14,294 nt of DNA from Gallionella sp. (GCA_030645955.1 JAUSMR010000134.1:1-14294); one strand, 5' to 3'; positions 1-7,942 are shown, counted from the stretch's first letter. A program made the numbers and translations. The notes: generated by a model from the letters alone, not told the origin.

Positions 1-1070
1 ACGTGGTGCGCATCCTGCTGACCGGTTATTCCGACCTCGATTCCACTATCGCGGCGATCAATCGCGGCGAAATCTACCGCTACATTGCCAAGCCGTGGGA
101 CGATAACGACATCGTACTGACGGTGCGCGGCGCGCTGGAACGCAAATACCTGCTGGCCGAGAAGCAGCGTCTGGAAGCGCTGACCCTGCGCCAGAACGAG
201 GAATTGAAGGCGCTGAATGCCGGCCTTGAAGATAAAGTACGCCAGCGCACCGAAGGGCTGCGCGTCGCGCTGAATTCCCTGGAGCAGGCGCAAGTGCAAC
301 TGCAAAAGGATTATTTCTCCACGATCCAGGTCTTCGCCAACCTGACGGAACTGCGCAAAGGCGCGATGGCCGGCCATTCGCGCCGCGTTGCGCAACTGTG
401 CCGCAACATCGCGCAGCGGATGCATCTGTCCGAAACCGATACCAGGAACATCGAGACCGCAGCCCTGCTGCATAACATCGGCAAGATCGGCCTGCCGGAT
501 CGCCTGTTGGACAAGCCTTACATGGAGTTGCCGTATGCCGAACGCACCGAGTTCGACAAGCATCCACTGCGTGCCGCTGCCGCGCTGATGGCGCTCGATC
601 CGCTGCTCAAGGCTTCCGAATTGATTCGCCACCATCGCGATCACTACAATGGCGTGGGCAATTCATCCGGCCTGCGGGGAGAAAACCTGCCGCTGGGCGC
701 GCGCATCCTGCTGGTGGCGAGCGATTACGATGCCCTTCAGCAGGGCCTGATCGGCCCGGACAAACTATCGCCCAAACAGGCGCTCGACATGATCGTCAGC
801 GGCAGCAATATGCGCTATGACCCGGCCGTGGTGGACGCATTCCGTGAGTTGATGTCGCACGCCGGCAGCCATGCGCCCGTCGCGGCCGAATTCATGGTGA
901 CCAGCGCCCAATTGCACGAAGGGATGCTGCTCATGCACGACGTCGTGGCCGGCGATGGCATGCTGTTGCTGCTGAAGGATTCGACGCTGAACGCGGAGCG
1001 TATCCGTGAGATTCGCGAATTCGAGCGGACAACCGGCGAGCAACTGAATATCTGTACGCACTCGATCTGA
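1..1070 (+). CDS. Response regulator, REC plus degenerate HD-GYP domain (5' partial)
   Basis: The reading frame is open at the left edge, so the N-terminus is missing; the first full codon is at position 3. The first ~50 visible residues are the end of a receiver domain (LLTGYSD, then IAKPW with the conserved Lys30). A charged, probably coiled-coil linker follows (about 50-105), then an HD-GYP-type fold (about 106-290). Visible HD-GYP landmarks are GH125, HNIGK at 157-161, HP187-188, HH210-211 and GLRGENLPLGARI. Two signature elements are altered: the metal-binding HD pair reads HN, and the GYP loop reads VGNSSG. HD-GYP proteins normally hydrolyse cyclic di-GMP; this one may be inactive or only a binding or signalling domain (inference). 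A C-terminal extension of ~65 residues is unassigned. It is the first visible gene of a three-gene receiver operon. Confidence 0.85.
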   Translation, partial: VVRILLTGYSDLDSTIAAINRGEIYRYIAKPWDDNDIVLTVRGALERKYLLAEKQRLEALTLRQNEELKALNAGLEDKVRQRTEGLRVALNSLEQAQVQLQKDYFSTIQVFANLTELRKGAMAGHSRRVAQLCRNIAQRMHLSETDTRNIETAALLHNIGKIGLPDRLLDKPYMELPYAERTEFDKHPLRAAAALMALDPLLKASELIRHHRDHYNGVGNSSGLRGENLPLGARILLVASDYDALQQGLIGPDKLSPKQALDMIVSGSNMRYDPAVVDAFRELMSHAGSHAPVAAEFMVTSAQLHEGMLLMHDVVAGDGMLLLLKDSTLNAERIREIREFERTTGEQLNICTHSI

Positions 1071-1079
1071 ACGGGCATC

Positions 1080-2006
1080 GTGGATACCTACCGCATCCTG
1101 TTGCTGGACGACGACGATTTCATTCTGGCCGCGCTGCGGCGCGAATTGCTGAGCATGCCTTACATCGGGCATGCGGGGCTGGAAATCGAAACGTTTACCT
1201 CTCCGTTCGCCGCGCTGTCGCGGGCACAGGAGCATGACGGTTATTTTGACGTGGCGATCTCCGATATCCGTATGCCGGAAATGAACGGCATCGATTTCCT
1301 CAAGGCGTTCGGCAATATCCATCCGGATGCGGTGACCATCATATTGAGCGGCCATACCGACATGCAGGAGCTGATACAAGCGATCAATGAGGCGCATATC
1401 AATTTCTTCATCGCCAAGCCGTGGAATGAGTACTATTTGAAAAGCGCGCTATGGGAAGCGATCAGGCAATACGATACGCGTCACGAGAACCGGCAATTGG
1501 CCAATCAATATCTCGAGCGCTTCGGCCTGCGCCACCAGTTCAAGCGCAAGGAAATTTACCATCTCATGATCGTGGACGATGACTCGCATGTACTCCGTGC
1601 GCTGGAGCGCGAGTTGGGTGAATCTTATACCACTCGGGGAGCTTTCGGCCTATACCGGCTGGAGGTGGATACGTTCGAACATGCCGATGCCGCCCTGCAA
1701 GCGGCGCACGAACGGCAGTTTGACGTGGTGATCGGCGACTACGCCATGCTGGAGATGAATGGCATCGAATTTTTTCGGCGCATCAAGGGAGTGCAGCCCG
1801 ATGCGGTGCGCATGCTGATCAGCGGCGCAGCCGATGTGGAGGTGTTGATTGCCGCCGTAAATACAGCGGGAGTAAGCCACTTCATCGGCAAGCCGTGGCA
1901 CGACTACGAGTTGCGCGCCGCAATCGATCGCGCTTTGTCGCATCGGGAGCTGGAACTGGAGAACCGTTTTCTCGCAAACCTGCATTTGCTGAAAGAAAAA
2001 CACTGA
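1080..2006 (+). CDS. Tandem-receiver response regulator (REC-REC)
   Basis: A 308-residue protein made of two full receiver domains and nothing recognisable as an output domain. REC1 (about 4-135) has the acidic cluster D10-D12, phospho-acceptor D62 in SDIRMPEMNG, S90 and K113 in AKPW. REC2 (about 160-290) has D166-D168, D220 in GDYAMLEMNG, S248 and K271 in GKPW. Both therefore look competent for phosphorylation by a histidine kinase. Each has a lengthened segment between helix 1 and strand 2 (MPYIGHAGLE; SYTTRGAFGLYRLE). The start is GTG at 1080, only 9 bases after the previous stop, with no strong Shine-Dalgarno, so translational coupling is likely. The LENR-type helix after each domain suggests a linker or dimer helix. 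It probably works as a phosphorelay intermediate or phosphate sink with its neighbours (inference). Confidence 0.88.
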   Translation: MDTYRILLLDDDDFILAALRRELLSMPYIGHAGLEIETFTSPFAALSRAQEHDGYFDVAISDIRMPEMNGIDFLKAFGNIHPDAVTIILSGHTDMQELIQAINEAHINFFIAKPWNEYYLKSALWEAIRQYDTRHENRQLANQYLERFGLRHQFKRKEIYHLMIVDDDSHVLRALERELGESYTTRGAFGLYRLEVDTFEHADAALQAAHERQFDVVIGDYAMLEMNGIEFFRRIKGVQPDAVRMLISGAADVEVLIAAVNTAGVSHFIGKPWHDYELRAAIDRALSHRELELENRFLANLHLLKEKH

Positions 2007-2016
2007 AGGGAAAGCC

Positions 2017-2940
2017 ATGCATCAAATACTGCTGATAGACGACGATCAAAATATACTAAACGCATTGCGGCGCGAATTGCAAAGCGATTATGCCATCGAG
2101 GCGTTCAGCGATCCGCATGTCGCCTTGCAGCGCTGCCGGGAATCCCGCTTCGATCTGGCGATCGTCGATTACAAGATGCCGGAGATGAATGGCGTTGAAT
2201 TTCTTGGACAATTCGGCAAGTTGCAACCGGACGCGATATCCCTGATGCTCAGCGGGGAAGCCGATTTCGGCGCAATGATCGGCACCGTCAACGAGACACA
2301 CATCTATCGTTTCATAGGCAAGCCGTGGGATAAGGTCGAGTTGGCGGCCGCGCTGGCAGAAGCGTTGGCGCACCGCGAGCAGGTACTGGAAAACCGCCGT
2401 CAGGCGGAAGCCTACCGACAACAGAAACATTGGAAGAGAGCCCACGACCCGAGCAAACTCTACCAGGTGCTGGTGGTCGATGACGAACCGAACATATTGA
2501 GTGCGATAGCGCGCGACCTGACCCTGCGCGGTGGCTACGCCAGCCTGCAGATGGCGCTGCATCAGGCCGACACAAATTTACCTGCGCTGCATCGCGACTT
2601 TCGTTTCAACGTCGTTACCACCACCTCCCCGCTGCAAGCGCTGGAGCGCGCCAGGCAGGCAACTTATGACGTGGTGATATCCGATTATCTGATGCCGGAA
2701 ATGGATGGTTTGAGTTTCCTCGAAGCATTCGGCAAGATACAGCCGGACGCAGCGCGTATTCTGCTATCCGGGCGCGCCGACAAAGATGTGCTGGTGAAAG
2801 CGATCAACAGCTCGGAGATATACGGTTACATCAGCAAGCCATGGCACGAATATACGCTGAGAAGCACCGTCACCCAGGCAATTGTCCATCATGAATTACT
2901 GCGAGAAAACCGCCGGCTTGCTAAATACGCCGATGGTTGA
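2017..2940 (+). CDS. Tandem-receiver response regulator (REC-REC), second paralogue
   Basis: A 307-residue protein with two receiver domains and no effector domain, paralogous to the gene before it. REC1 (about 1-125) shows D8-D10, D51 in VDYKMPEMNG, S79 and K102 in GKPW. REC2 (about 149-293) shows D155-D156, D223 in SDYLMPEMDG, S251 and K274 in SKPW. REC2 carries an extra ~25 residues between helix 1 and strand 2 (about 171-196), longer than a standard receiver. The ATG at 2017 follows the previous stop by 10 bases and has a purine-rich ribosome site (AAGGGAAAG) overlapping that gap, so the genes form one operon. No membrane segment is present; it acts in the cytoplasm. The partner kinase is not in the window. 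The function as a signalling hub is inferred from domain content only. Confidence 0.88.
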   Translation: MHQILLIDDDQNILNALRRELQSDYAIEAFSDPHVALQRCRESRFDLAIVDYKMPEMNGVEFLGQFGKLQPDAISLMLSGEADFGAMIGTVNETHIYRFIGKPWDKVELAAALAEALAHREQVLENRRQAEAYRQQKHWKRAHDPSKLYQVLVVDDEPNILSAIARDLTLRGGYASLQMALHQADTNLPALHRDFRFNVVTTTSPLQALERARQATYDVVISDYLMPEMDGLSFLEAFGKIQPDAARILLSGRADKDVLVKAINSSEIYGYISKPWHEYTLRSTVTQAIVHHELLRENRRLAKYADG

Positions 2941-2960
2941 TGTCGGACGCATGTTTTGTC

Positions 2961-3000
2961 GTGGCAGATCAACTTCAAGGCCGGTGCGTTGATCCGCCAC
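2961..3000 (+). terminator. Inverted repeat ending the receiver operon
   Basis: GTGGCAGATCAAC (2961-2973) and GTTGATCCGCCAC (2988-3000) pair over 12 of 13 positions around a 14-base loop, 20 bases after the last receiver gene. No clear T-run follows, so it may be a transcript-stabilising hairpin rather than an intrinsic terminator. Confidence 0.5.
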
Positions 3001-3015
3001 TTACAAAAGTTGCAC

Positions 3016-3697
3016 TTCAGAATAGAAACCACGCCATTTTCATCACGCAGCCTTGCACGCCGGCTGCCCAACCATTTCCAACCACATAGACTCTCATGCT
3101 GCCATCCATCGAACAACGCCTCGCTGCCGAAATTTCCGCCAAGCCCGTTCAGGTTTCCGCCGCCGTCGGCCTGCTCGACGAGGGCGCGACCGTCCCGTTC
3201 ATCGCGCGCTACCGCAAGGAGGCGACCGGCGAACTGGACGATGTGCAACTGCGGCTGCTGGAAGAGCGCCTGCGCTACCTGCGCGAACTGGAGGAGCGGC
3301 GCGCGGCGATCATCGCCTCGATCAATGAGCAGAACAAGATGACGCCGGAGCTGCTCGACGCGATCAGCCATGCCGACGACAAGACCCGCCTGGAAGACCT
3401 GTACCTGCCGTACAAACCGAAACGCCGCACCAAGGCGCAGATCGCGCTGGAGGCTGGATTGCTGCCGCTGGCCGATGCGCTGCTGGCCGACGCCATGCTC
3501 AACCCCGAGGAAGAAGCTGGCAAATACCTGAAGCCTGCCTTTACCTCCGAGCAGGGCGAAAACCCCGGCGTGCCCGATACCAAGGCGGCGCTGGAGGGCG
3601 CGCGCTTTATCCTGATGGAGCGCTTCGCCGAAGACGCTGCACTGTTGCAGGACCTGCGCGTATATCTGCAAACGCACGGCGTGGTCGAAGCCAAAGT
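3016..3697 (+). repeat. Direct duplication, copy 1 (tex upstream region and 5' coding part)
   Basis: This stretch matches 5000-5679 in the same orientation, 2 kb away. The coding part aligns without gaps over 602 bases with about 40 differences by hand count (about 93% identical). The ~80 non-coding bases before the ATG align with a few small gaps and are clearly less conserved. Similarity stops sharply at 3697, where palindromic repeats begin. Confidence 0.85.
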
Positions 3698-3702
3698 GTC
3701 GT

Positions 3703-3737
3703 ACCCCGGATGCAGGCCGAAGGCCGTAATCCGGGGT
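3703..3737. repeat. REP-like palindrome at the tex truncation point
   Basis: ACCCCGGAT (3703-3711) pairs with ATCCGGGGT (3729-3737), and an inner GGCC/GGCC pair closes around the loop GAA. Short CCGGAT-type palindromes of this kind are often dispersed repeats in proteobacterial genomes. It begins six bases after homology with tex ends. Confidence 0.65.
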
Positions 3738-3759
3738 GATGGTGTGCGCGCCCAAGGTT

Positions 3760-3792
3760 GCCCCGGATTACACTGCATTTCATCCTGGCTAC
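3760..3792. repeat. Second REP-like element, CCGGAT type
   Basis: Begins with GCCCCGGATTACA and ends with TTCATCCTGGCTAC, forming an imperfect inverted repeat of the same CCGGAT family as 3703-3737. It lies between the truncated tex and the stop codon of the hydrolase gene. Confidence 0.45.
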
Positions 3793-3811
3793 GCTCGCTC
3801 ACCTGGGCGAA

Positions 3812-4822
3812 TTACTGCGGTGCGCGACTCTTCAAAGCATCCGGATTCAGCAACGCATCATCCTGATAAACTCGTGCGAGCAGCAGGCTGAATTCCGATA
3901 GACGCTCAGGCGCGGTCGGGCGGAGCACGCCCTGCTCCTGCAGGACCGCGATCAGCTTGGTCGGCGCGACGCGCTTGTCGCCGACGATCTCGACATGGCC
4001 GGCACGCACCTCCACTCGCCGTGCGCGCGCATCGTCTTCCACCAGCGGATTGCGCTGCTCGGCCAGCGAGAAGACGTCGTCGTCCTCGATGCACCGTCCG
4101 CCTTCTTCGCGCCGGCAAGTGTCGCGCTCGTCGGTGTCAATCTTCAGGTAGTTGCCGACATGCGGAACCAGCACTCCCGGCTCGCGGATAAAGCGCGAGG
4201 TATAGGTGATATCTGCCCATTTCGGGCCGGTCACGATGTGGCAGGACGCCGCCAGCAGCCCCAGCGTCAGCGGGTGCAGCCAGGTATTGCCGCAGGTTTT
4301 CGCCGACCCAATGCCGTCAAATGGACCGGAGATGGTTACCAGGCGCAGGTCAGCCTGACGGTTCGGTGGCGGAACGAGCGGCAGTTCGGTGAGCGATTTG
4401 CGCGAGATCAGCGCGCCCATGCTGTGGCCGATCACGGTGATCTGCGGCACGCGTGTCTGTCCGGAGAGCTGATCGACGGCGCGGCGCAACTCGGTAGCGC
4501 TGCGAGTAAGTTCGTTCCGGTCATCGTAGGTGAAGCAGGCAGTCTGCTGACCGTGGAAGGCCAGCACCTGCGCCAGGCCGCGGAACTGGCCGGACGAGCC
4601 GAAGCAGCCATGCACCAGCACATTGACCGGCTGGCTGGAATCCAGATGCAGGCTGCGATCCGGATTATCGGTGCACGGGCCGAGGCCGGGAATGTTGAGA
4701 GTAATATTCGCCGGAGGCAGGTTGCCCGGCTCGATCTGGTAATACGCTGAGTTCGGCGGTTCGCGCGTGGCGCAGCCGCCGAGCAGGCCGAAAAGAATAA
4801 CGAACGCGGCAATACGCTTCAT
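3812..4822 (-). CDS. Alpha/beta-hydrolase lipoprotein
   Basis: 336 residues from the chosen start. The N-terminus has Lys/Arg, a hydrophobic stretch and the lipobox LGGC (Cys17), so it should be a lipid-anchored envelope protein. A start 20 codons earlier is possible, but the ATG at 4822 puts the signal peptide at the very N-terminus and has GAGG 7 bases upstream. The fold markers are an oxyanion-type loop VLVHGCFGSSGQF (about 68-80) and the nucleophile elbow VIGHSMGAL with Ser134. His276 in AGHVEIVG is a candidate catalytic His; the acid residue is not certain. It resembles serine esterase/lipase-type hydrolases; the substrate is unknown. It lies between the truncated and full tex copies on the opposite strand, with its start 255 bases from the tex start, so the two promoters are divergent. 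Confidence 0.8.
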   Translation of the reverse strand: MKRIAAFVILFGLLGGCATREPPNSAYYQIEPGNLPPANITLNIPGLGPCTDNPDRSLHLDSSQPVNVLVHGCFGSSGQFRGLAQVLAFHGQQTACFTYDDRNELTRSATELRRAVDQLSGQTRVPQITVIGHSMGALISRKSLTELPLVPPPNRQADLRLVTISGPFDGIGSAKTCGNTWLHPLTLGLLAASCHIVTGPKWADITYTSRFIREPGVLVPHVGNYLKIDTDERDTCRREEGGRCIEDDDVFSLAEQRNPLVEDDARARRVEVRAGHVEIVGDKRVAPTKLIAVLQEQGVLRPTAPERLSEFSLLLARVYQDDALLNPDALKSRAPQ

Positions 4823-4999
4823 GGCTGGCCTCGTGCAATAACGGGTGAATTGCAGTTTAACGGCATTGCATTGCCCGGGCAATCAAGGCAGCAAGCAACT
4901 CCTGCGTTGCCAGCAAATGGAACATATTGATGCGGCCCCTTTGATTGTTGCGCGCTACGAAGCATAATCCAAAATTGCGCCTCGCCAGCCGCATCATCT

Positions 5000-5679
5000 A
5001 TCAGATAGAATCCACGTCGTTTTCTCGCGCAGCCTTAGCCGTCAACTGCTCAACCATCTCCAATCACTCAGACTCCCATGCTGCCATCCATCGAACAACG
5101 CCTCGCTACCGAAATTTCCGCCAAGCCCGCCCAGGTCGCCGCCGCCGTCGCGCTGCTCGACGAGGGGGCGACCGTCCCGTTCATCGCACGCTACCGCAAA
5201 GAGGCGACCGGCGAACTGGACGATGTGCAACTGAGGCTGCTGGAAGAGCGCCTGCGCTACCTGCGCGAACTGGAGGAGCGGCGCGCGGCGATCATCGCCT
5301 CGATCAACGAGCAGAACAAGATGACGCCGGAGCTGCTGGACGCGATCAGCCACGCCGAAGACAAGACCCGCCTCGAAGACCTGTACCTGCCATACAAACC
5401 GAAACGCCGCACCAAGGCGCAGATCGCGCTGGAAGCCGGACTGCTGCCGCTGGCCGATGCGCTGCTGGCCGATGCGATGCTCAACCCCGAGGACGAAGCG
5501 GGCAAATACCTTAAGCCTGCCTTCACCTCCGAGCAGGGCGACAACCCCGGCGTGCCCGACGCCAAGGCGGCGCTGGATGGCGCGCGCTTCATCCTGATGG
5601 AGCGCTTCGCCGAAGACGCTCCGCTACTGCAAGACCTGCGTGACTACCTGCAAACGCACGGCGTGGTCGAAGCCAAAGT
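5000..5679 (+). repeat. Direct duplication, copy 2 (upstream and 5' part of intact tex)
   Basis: The partner of 3016-3697. The matching non-coding part (5000-5077) probably holds the tex promoter or leader. I could not assign a convincing -35/-10 pair, and neither copy has a clear Shine-Dalgarno before its ATG. Confidence 0.85.
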
Positions 5680-7426
5680 CATCGAAGGCAAGGAAGAGGC
5701 CGCCGCGAAATATGCCGATTATTTCGACTATCAGGAACCGCTAGCCGCGATTCCGTCGCACCGCGCGCTGGCGCTGTTTCGCGGCCGCCGCGAGGAACTG
5801 CTGAACGTGACGCTGCGCCTCGACAGCGAAGCGGAAAAGCCAAAGTGGGATGCGCCGCACAACCCCTGCGAGGCGCGTATCGCCCAGCGCTTCGGCATCG
5901 CCAACCAGAGCCGCCCCGCCGACAAGTGGCTGGCGGACACGGTGCGCTGGACCTGGCGGGTGAAGAGTTTCCTGCACCTGGAAAACGAACTGATGGGCGC
6001 GCTGCGCGAACGCTCCGAGACCGAGGCGATCAAGATATTTGCGCGCAACCTGAAAGACCTGTTGCTCGCCGCCCCGGCCGGGCCGCGCGCCACGATGGGG
6101 CTGGACCCCGGCCTGCGCACCGGCGTGAAGGTCGCCGTCGTGGACGCCACCGGCAAGGTGGTGGACACCGCCGTGATCTACCCGCACCAGCCCAGAAACG
6201 ACTGGGACGGTTCGCTGCACACACTGGGCAAGCTGGCCGAGAAGCACCATGTGGCGCTGATCTCTATCGGCAACGGCACCGCCTCGCGCGAGACCGACAA
6301 GCTGACGCAGGATTTGATCAAGCTGCGCCCCGAACTCAAGCTCACCTCTATCGTGGTCTCGGAAGCGGGCGCATCGGTGTACTCCGCGTCCGAGTTCGCC
6401 TCGCGCGAACTGCCCGGCATGGACGTGTCGCTGCGCGGCGCGGTATCCATCGCGCGCCGTCTGCAGGACCCGCTCGCGGAGCTGGTGAAGATCGACCCGA
6501 AATCCATCGGCGTCGGGCAATACCAGCACGATGTCGGGCAGTTCCAGCTGGCGCGCTCGCTGGATGCCGTGGTCGAGGACTGCGTGAATGCGGTGGGCGT
6601 GGACGTCAACACCGCCTCGGCGCCGTTGCTGGCGCGGGTATCGGGTCTGTCCGGCAGCGTCGCGCAAAGCATCGTGTCCTACCGCGACACTCACGGCATG
6701 TTCGCCTCGCGCGCAGCCCTGAAGGAAGTGCCGCGCCTGGGCGACAAGACCTTTGTGCAGGCGGCCGGCTTCCTGCGCATCATGTGCGGCGACAATCCGC
6801 TCGACGCCTCGGCGGTGCACCCGGAGTCCTACCCGCTGGTGAAAAAAATCCTCGCCGACATCAACAAGAACATCAGGGAAGTGATAGGCGATTCCGGATT
6901 GTTGAAGTCGCTCAACCCGGCCAAATATGCCGATGAACAGTTCGGCGTGCCCACGATCAGCGACATCCTGCTCGAACTGGAGAAGCCGGGGCGCGACCCG
7001 CGTCCAGAATTCACCACCGCCACCTTCAGGGAAGGCGTCGAGCAAATGAAAGACCTGAAGCCGGACATGATCCTCGAAGGCGTGGTCACCAACGTCGCGG
7101 CGTTCGGCGCCTTCGTCGACATCGGCGTGCATCAGGACGGGCTGGTGCACATCTCGGCGCTCTCCAATTCCTTCGTCAAAGACCCGCATACCGTGGTCAA
7201 GGCGGGACAGGTGGTGAAGGTCAAGGTGCTGGAAGTGGACGAGAAGCGCAAGCGCATCGCGCTGACCATGCGGCTGACCGACAGCGCCGCCGAGAGTGGC
7301 AAGGGCGCGGCGCCGCGCGATCGGGCAACCGACGCAAAGCGCCTGACTCAGCACAGGCAACAGGAAGAGCGCCAGCCAGCGCCAAGTGGCGCGATGGCGG
7401 CGGCGTTTGCCAGGTTCAAGAGATGA
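5078..7426 (+). CDS. tex: Tex family transcription accessory / RNA-binding protein
   Basis: 782 residues, the normal length for Tex. Domains in order: Tex N-terminal helical region (about 1-200, with [18 protein letters not shown]); a central helical part (200-325); a YqgF/RNase H-like domain (about 335-450, starting [16 protein letters not shown]); a helix-hairpin-helix region (about 500-570, with [14 protein letters not shown] and [17 protein letters not shown]); and an S1 RNA-binding domain (about 665-732, [16 protein letters not shown] and GLVHIS). Family knowledge: Tex is a conserved cytoplasmic nucleic-acid-binding protein affecting transcription and RNA turnover, related to eukaryotic Spt6. 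The C-terminal ~50 residues are a basic, probably disordered tail. The gene stands alone on this strand and no other tex-like gene is complete in the window. Confidence 0.97.
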   Translation: MLPSIEQRLATEISAKPAQVAAAVALLDEGATVPFIARYRKEATGELDDVQLRLLEERLRYLRELEERRAAIIASINEQNKMTPELLDAISHAEDKTRLEDLYLPYKPKRRTKAQIALEAGLLPLADALLADAMLNPEDEAGKYLKPAFTSEQGDNPGVPDAKAALDGARFILMERFAEDAPLLQDLRDYLQTHGVVEAKVIEGKEEAAAKYADYFDYQEPLAAIPSHRALALFRGRREELLNVTLRLDSEAEKPKWDAPHNPCEARIAQRFGIANQSRPADKWLADTVRWTWRVKSFLHLENELMGALRERSETEAIKIFARNLKDLLLAAPAGPRATMGLDPGLRTGVKVAVVDATGKVVDTAVIYPHQPRNDWDGSLHTLGKLAEKHHVALISIGNGTASRETDKLTQDLIKLRPELKLTSIVVSEAGASVYSASEFASRELPGMDVSLRGAVSIARRLQDPLAELVKIDPKSIGVGQYQHDVGQFQLARSLDAVVEDCVNAVGVDVNTASAPLLARVSGLSGSVAQSIVSYRDTHGMFASRAALKEVPRLGDKTFVQAAGFLRIMCGDNPLDASAVHPESYPLVKKILADINKNIREVIGDSGLLKSLNPAKYADEQFGVPTISDILLELEKPGRDPRPEFTTATFREGVEQMKDLKPDMILEGVVTNVAAFGAFVDIGVHQDGLVHISALSNSFVKDPHTVVKAGQVVKVKVLEVDEKRKRIALTMRLTDSAAESGKGAAPRDRATDAKRLTQHRQQEERQPAPSGAMAAAFARFKR

Positions 7427-7436
7427 TTTTGACCCC

Positions 7437-7454
7437 GGGGAATTTTCGTTCCCC
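7437..7454 (+). terminator. Hairpin after tex
   Basis: GGGGAA (7437-7442) and TTCCCC (7449-7454) form a perfect 6-base stem with loop TTTTCG, starting 10 bases after the tex stop. There is no following T-run, so intrinsic termination is uncertain. Confidence 0.4.
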
Positions 7455-7533
7455 TATCAACCTGAAAACCTCAATTGAACGCTTCTATTTCAGTTGAAAC
7501 CCACGTGATGATTAACTTTATCGCTATTGATGC

Positions 7534-7554
7534 GATTCACCTTTTGGGTGAATC
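7534..7554. other. Perfect 8-base dyad in the tex-DUF3820 gap
   Basis: GATTCACC (7534-7541) and GGTGAATC (7547-7554) are exact inverted copies around TTTTG. This could be a second transcript-end hairpin for tex or an operator. The rest of 7427-7656 holds no plausible gene. Confidence 0.35.
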
Positions 7555-7569
7555 CAAGAATGGATACTG

Positions 7570-7616
7570 GGAGCGCGGACATCCTGTCCGCCTGCGGGCT
7601 GGAAGCCCGCGTTCCA
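7570..7616. repeat. Double-hairpin dispersed repeat
   Basis: Two adjacent small palindromes: GCGGAC/GTCCGC (7575-7580, 7586-7591) and GCGGGCT/AGCCCGC (7594-7600, 7604-7610), enclosed by GGAGCGC and GCGTTCC. From memory, this layout (GGAGCGCGGAC...AAGCCCGCG) matches a repeat found scattered in many bacterial genomes, probably non-autonomous. Confidence 0.65.
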
Positions 7617-7656
7617 ATCAAACTGTGGTTTGAACTGAGTTTTCCAGGATCAACGA

Positions 7657-7869
7657 TCACCGCTTGCGCAACGGGTCCAGCAGCGATGACAAACCGTTGT
7701 GATCCAACTCATGCATCAGCGCCAGCAGCTGGCCGATCTCGCCGGGCGGGAAGCCCGTGCGGGCGAACCAGTTGAGATATTGTCCGGGCAGGTCTGCGAT
7801 CAACCGGCCTTTGTATTTTCCATACGGCATCTCGCGGGTGACCAGCAATTCCAGGTGTTCGTGATTCAT
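7657..7869 (-). CDS. DUF3820 family small protein
   Basis: 70 residues, a typical length for DUF3820. The recognisable core is MPYGKYKGRLIADLPGQYL, then NWFARTGFPPGEIGQLLAL and a Leu/Asp/Pro-rich end (GLSSLLDPLRKR). The family is small, cytoplasmic and of unproven function; some members are annotated as putative quorum-sensing-regulated factors. The ATG at 7869 is the only reasonable start and has a weak ribosome site. It lies 73 bases downstream of the outer-membrane protein gene on the same strand and may be co-transcribed with it. A decayed second copy of the same family lies at 9602-9747. Confidence 0.85.
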   Translation of the reverse strand: MNHEHLELLVTREMPYGKYKGRLIADLPGQYLNWFARTGFPPGEIGQLLALMHELDHNGLSSLLDPLRKR

Positions 7870-7942
7870 CTCAATGGTCCGCCATCATTGCCTCGTTCGT
7901 CTGCCTGGCCGAAAAAATTCGAGGCTCACCTAACCTTCTCCA

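Larger units (their letters stand above)
3096..3866 (+). pseudogene. Truncated tex: N-terminal domain only
   Basis: The first ~201 codons match the full Tex at 5078 with 11 amino-acid differences, mostly mild (for example E/D and A/T). After residue 201 (VVEAKV) the match ends and the frame runs on through palindromic repeat DNA into the opposite-strand hydrolase gene, adding ~55 unrelated residues before a stop at 3866. The RNase H-like, HhH and S1 parts of Tex are all absent, so no normal Tex function is expected. The open frame is intact and has the same start context as the true gene, so an isolated Tex N-terminal domain could still be made. Most differences from the complete copy are synonymous, which suggests this copy diverged under selection and was truncated later, or came from a related genome (inference). 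Confidence 0.8.

Noticed and set aside
3995..4750. 251-residue open frame on the plus strand
   Set aside because: Shadow of the hydrolase lipoprotein gene, which has a lipobox and GHSMG motif on the other strand.
5741..7360. 539-residue open frame on the minus strand
   Set aside because: Lies entirely opposite tex, has a His/Arg/Gln-rich composition typical of antisense frames in GC-rich genes, and has no recognisable domain.
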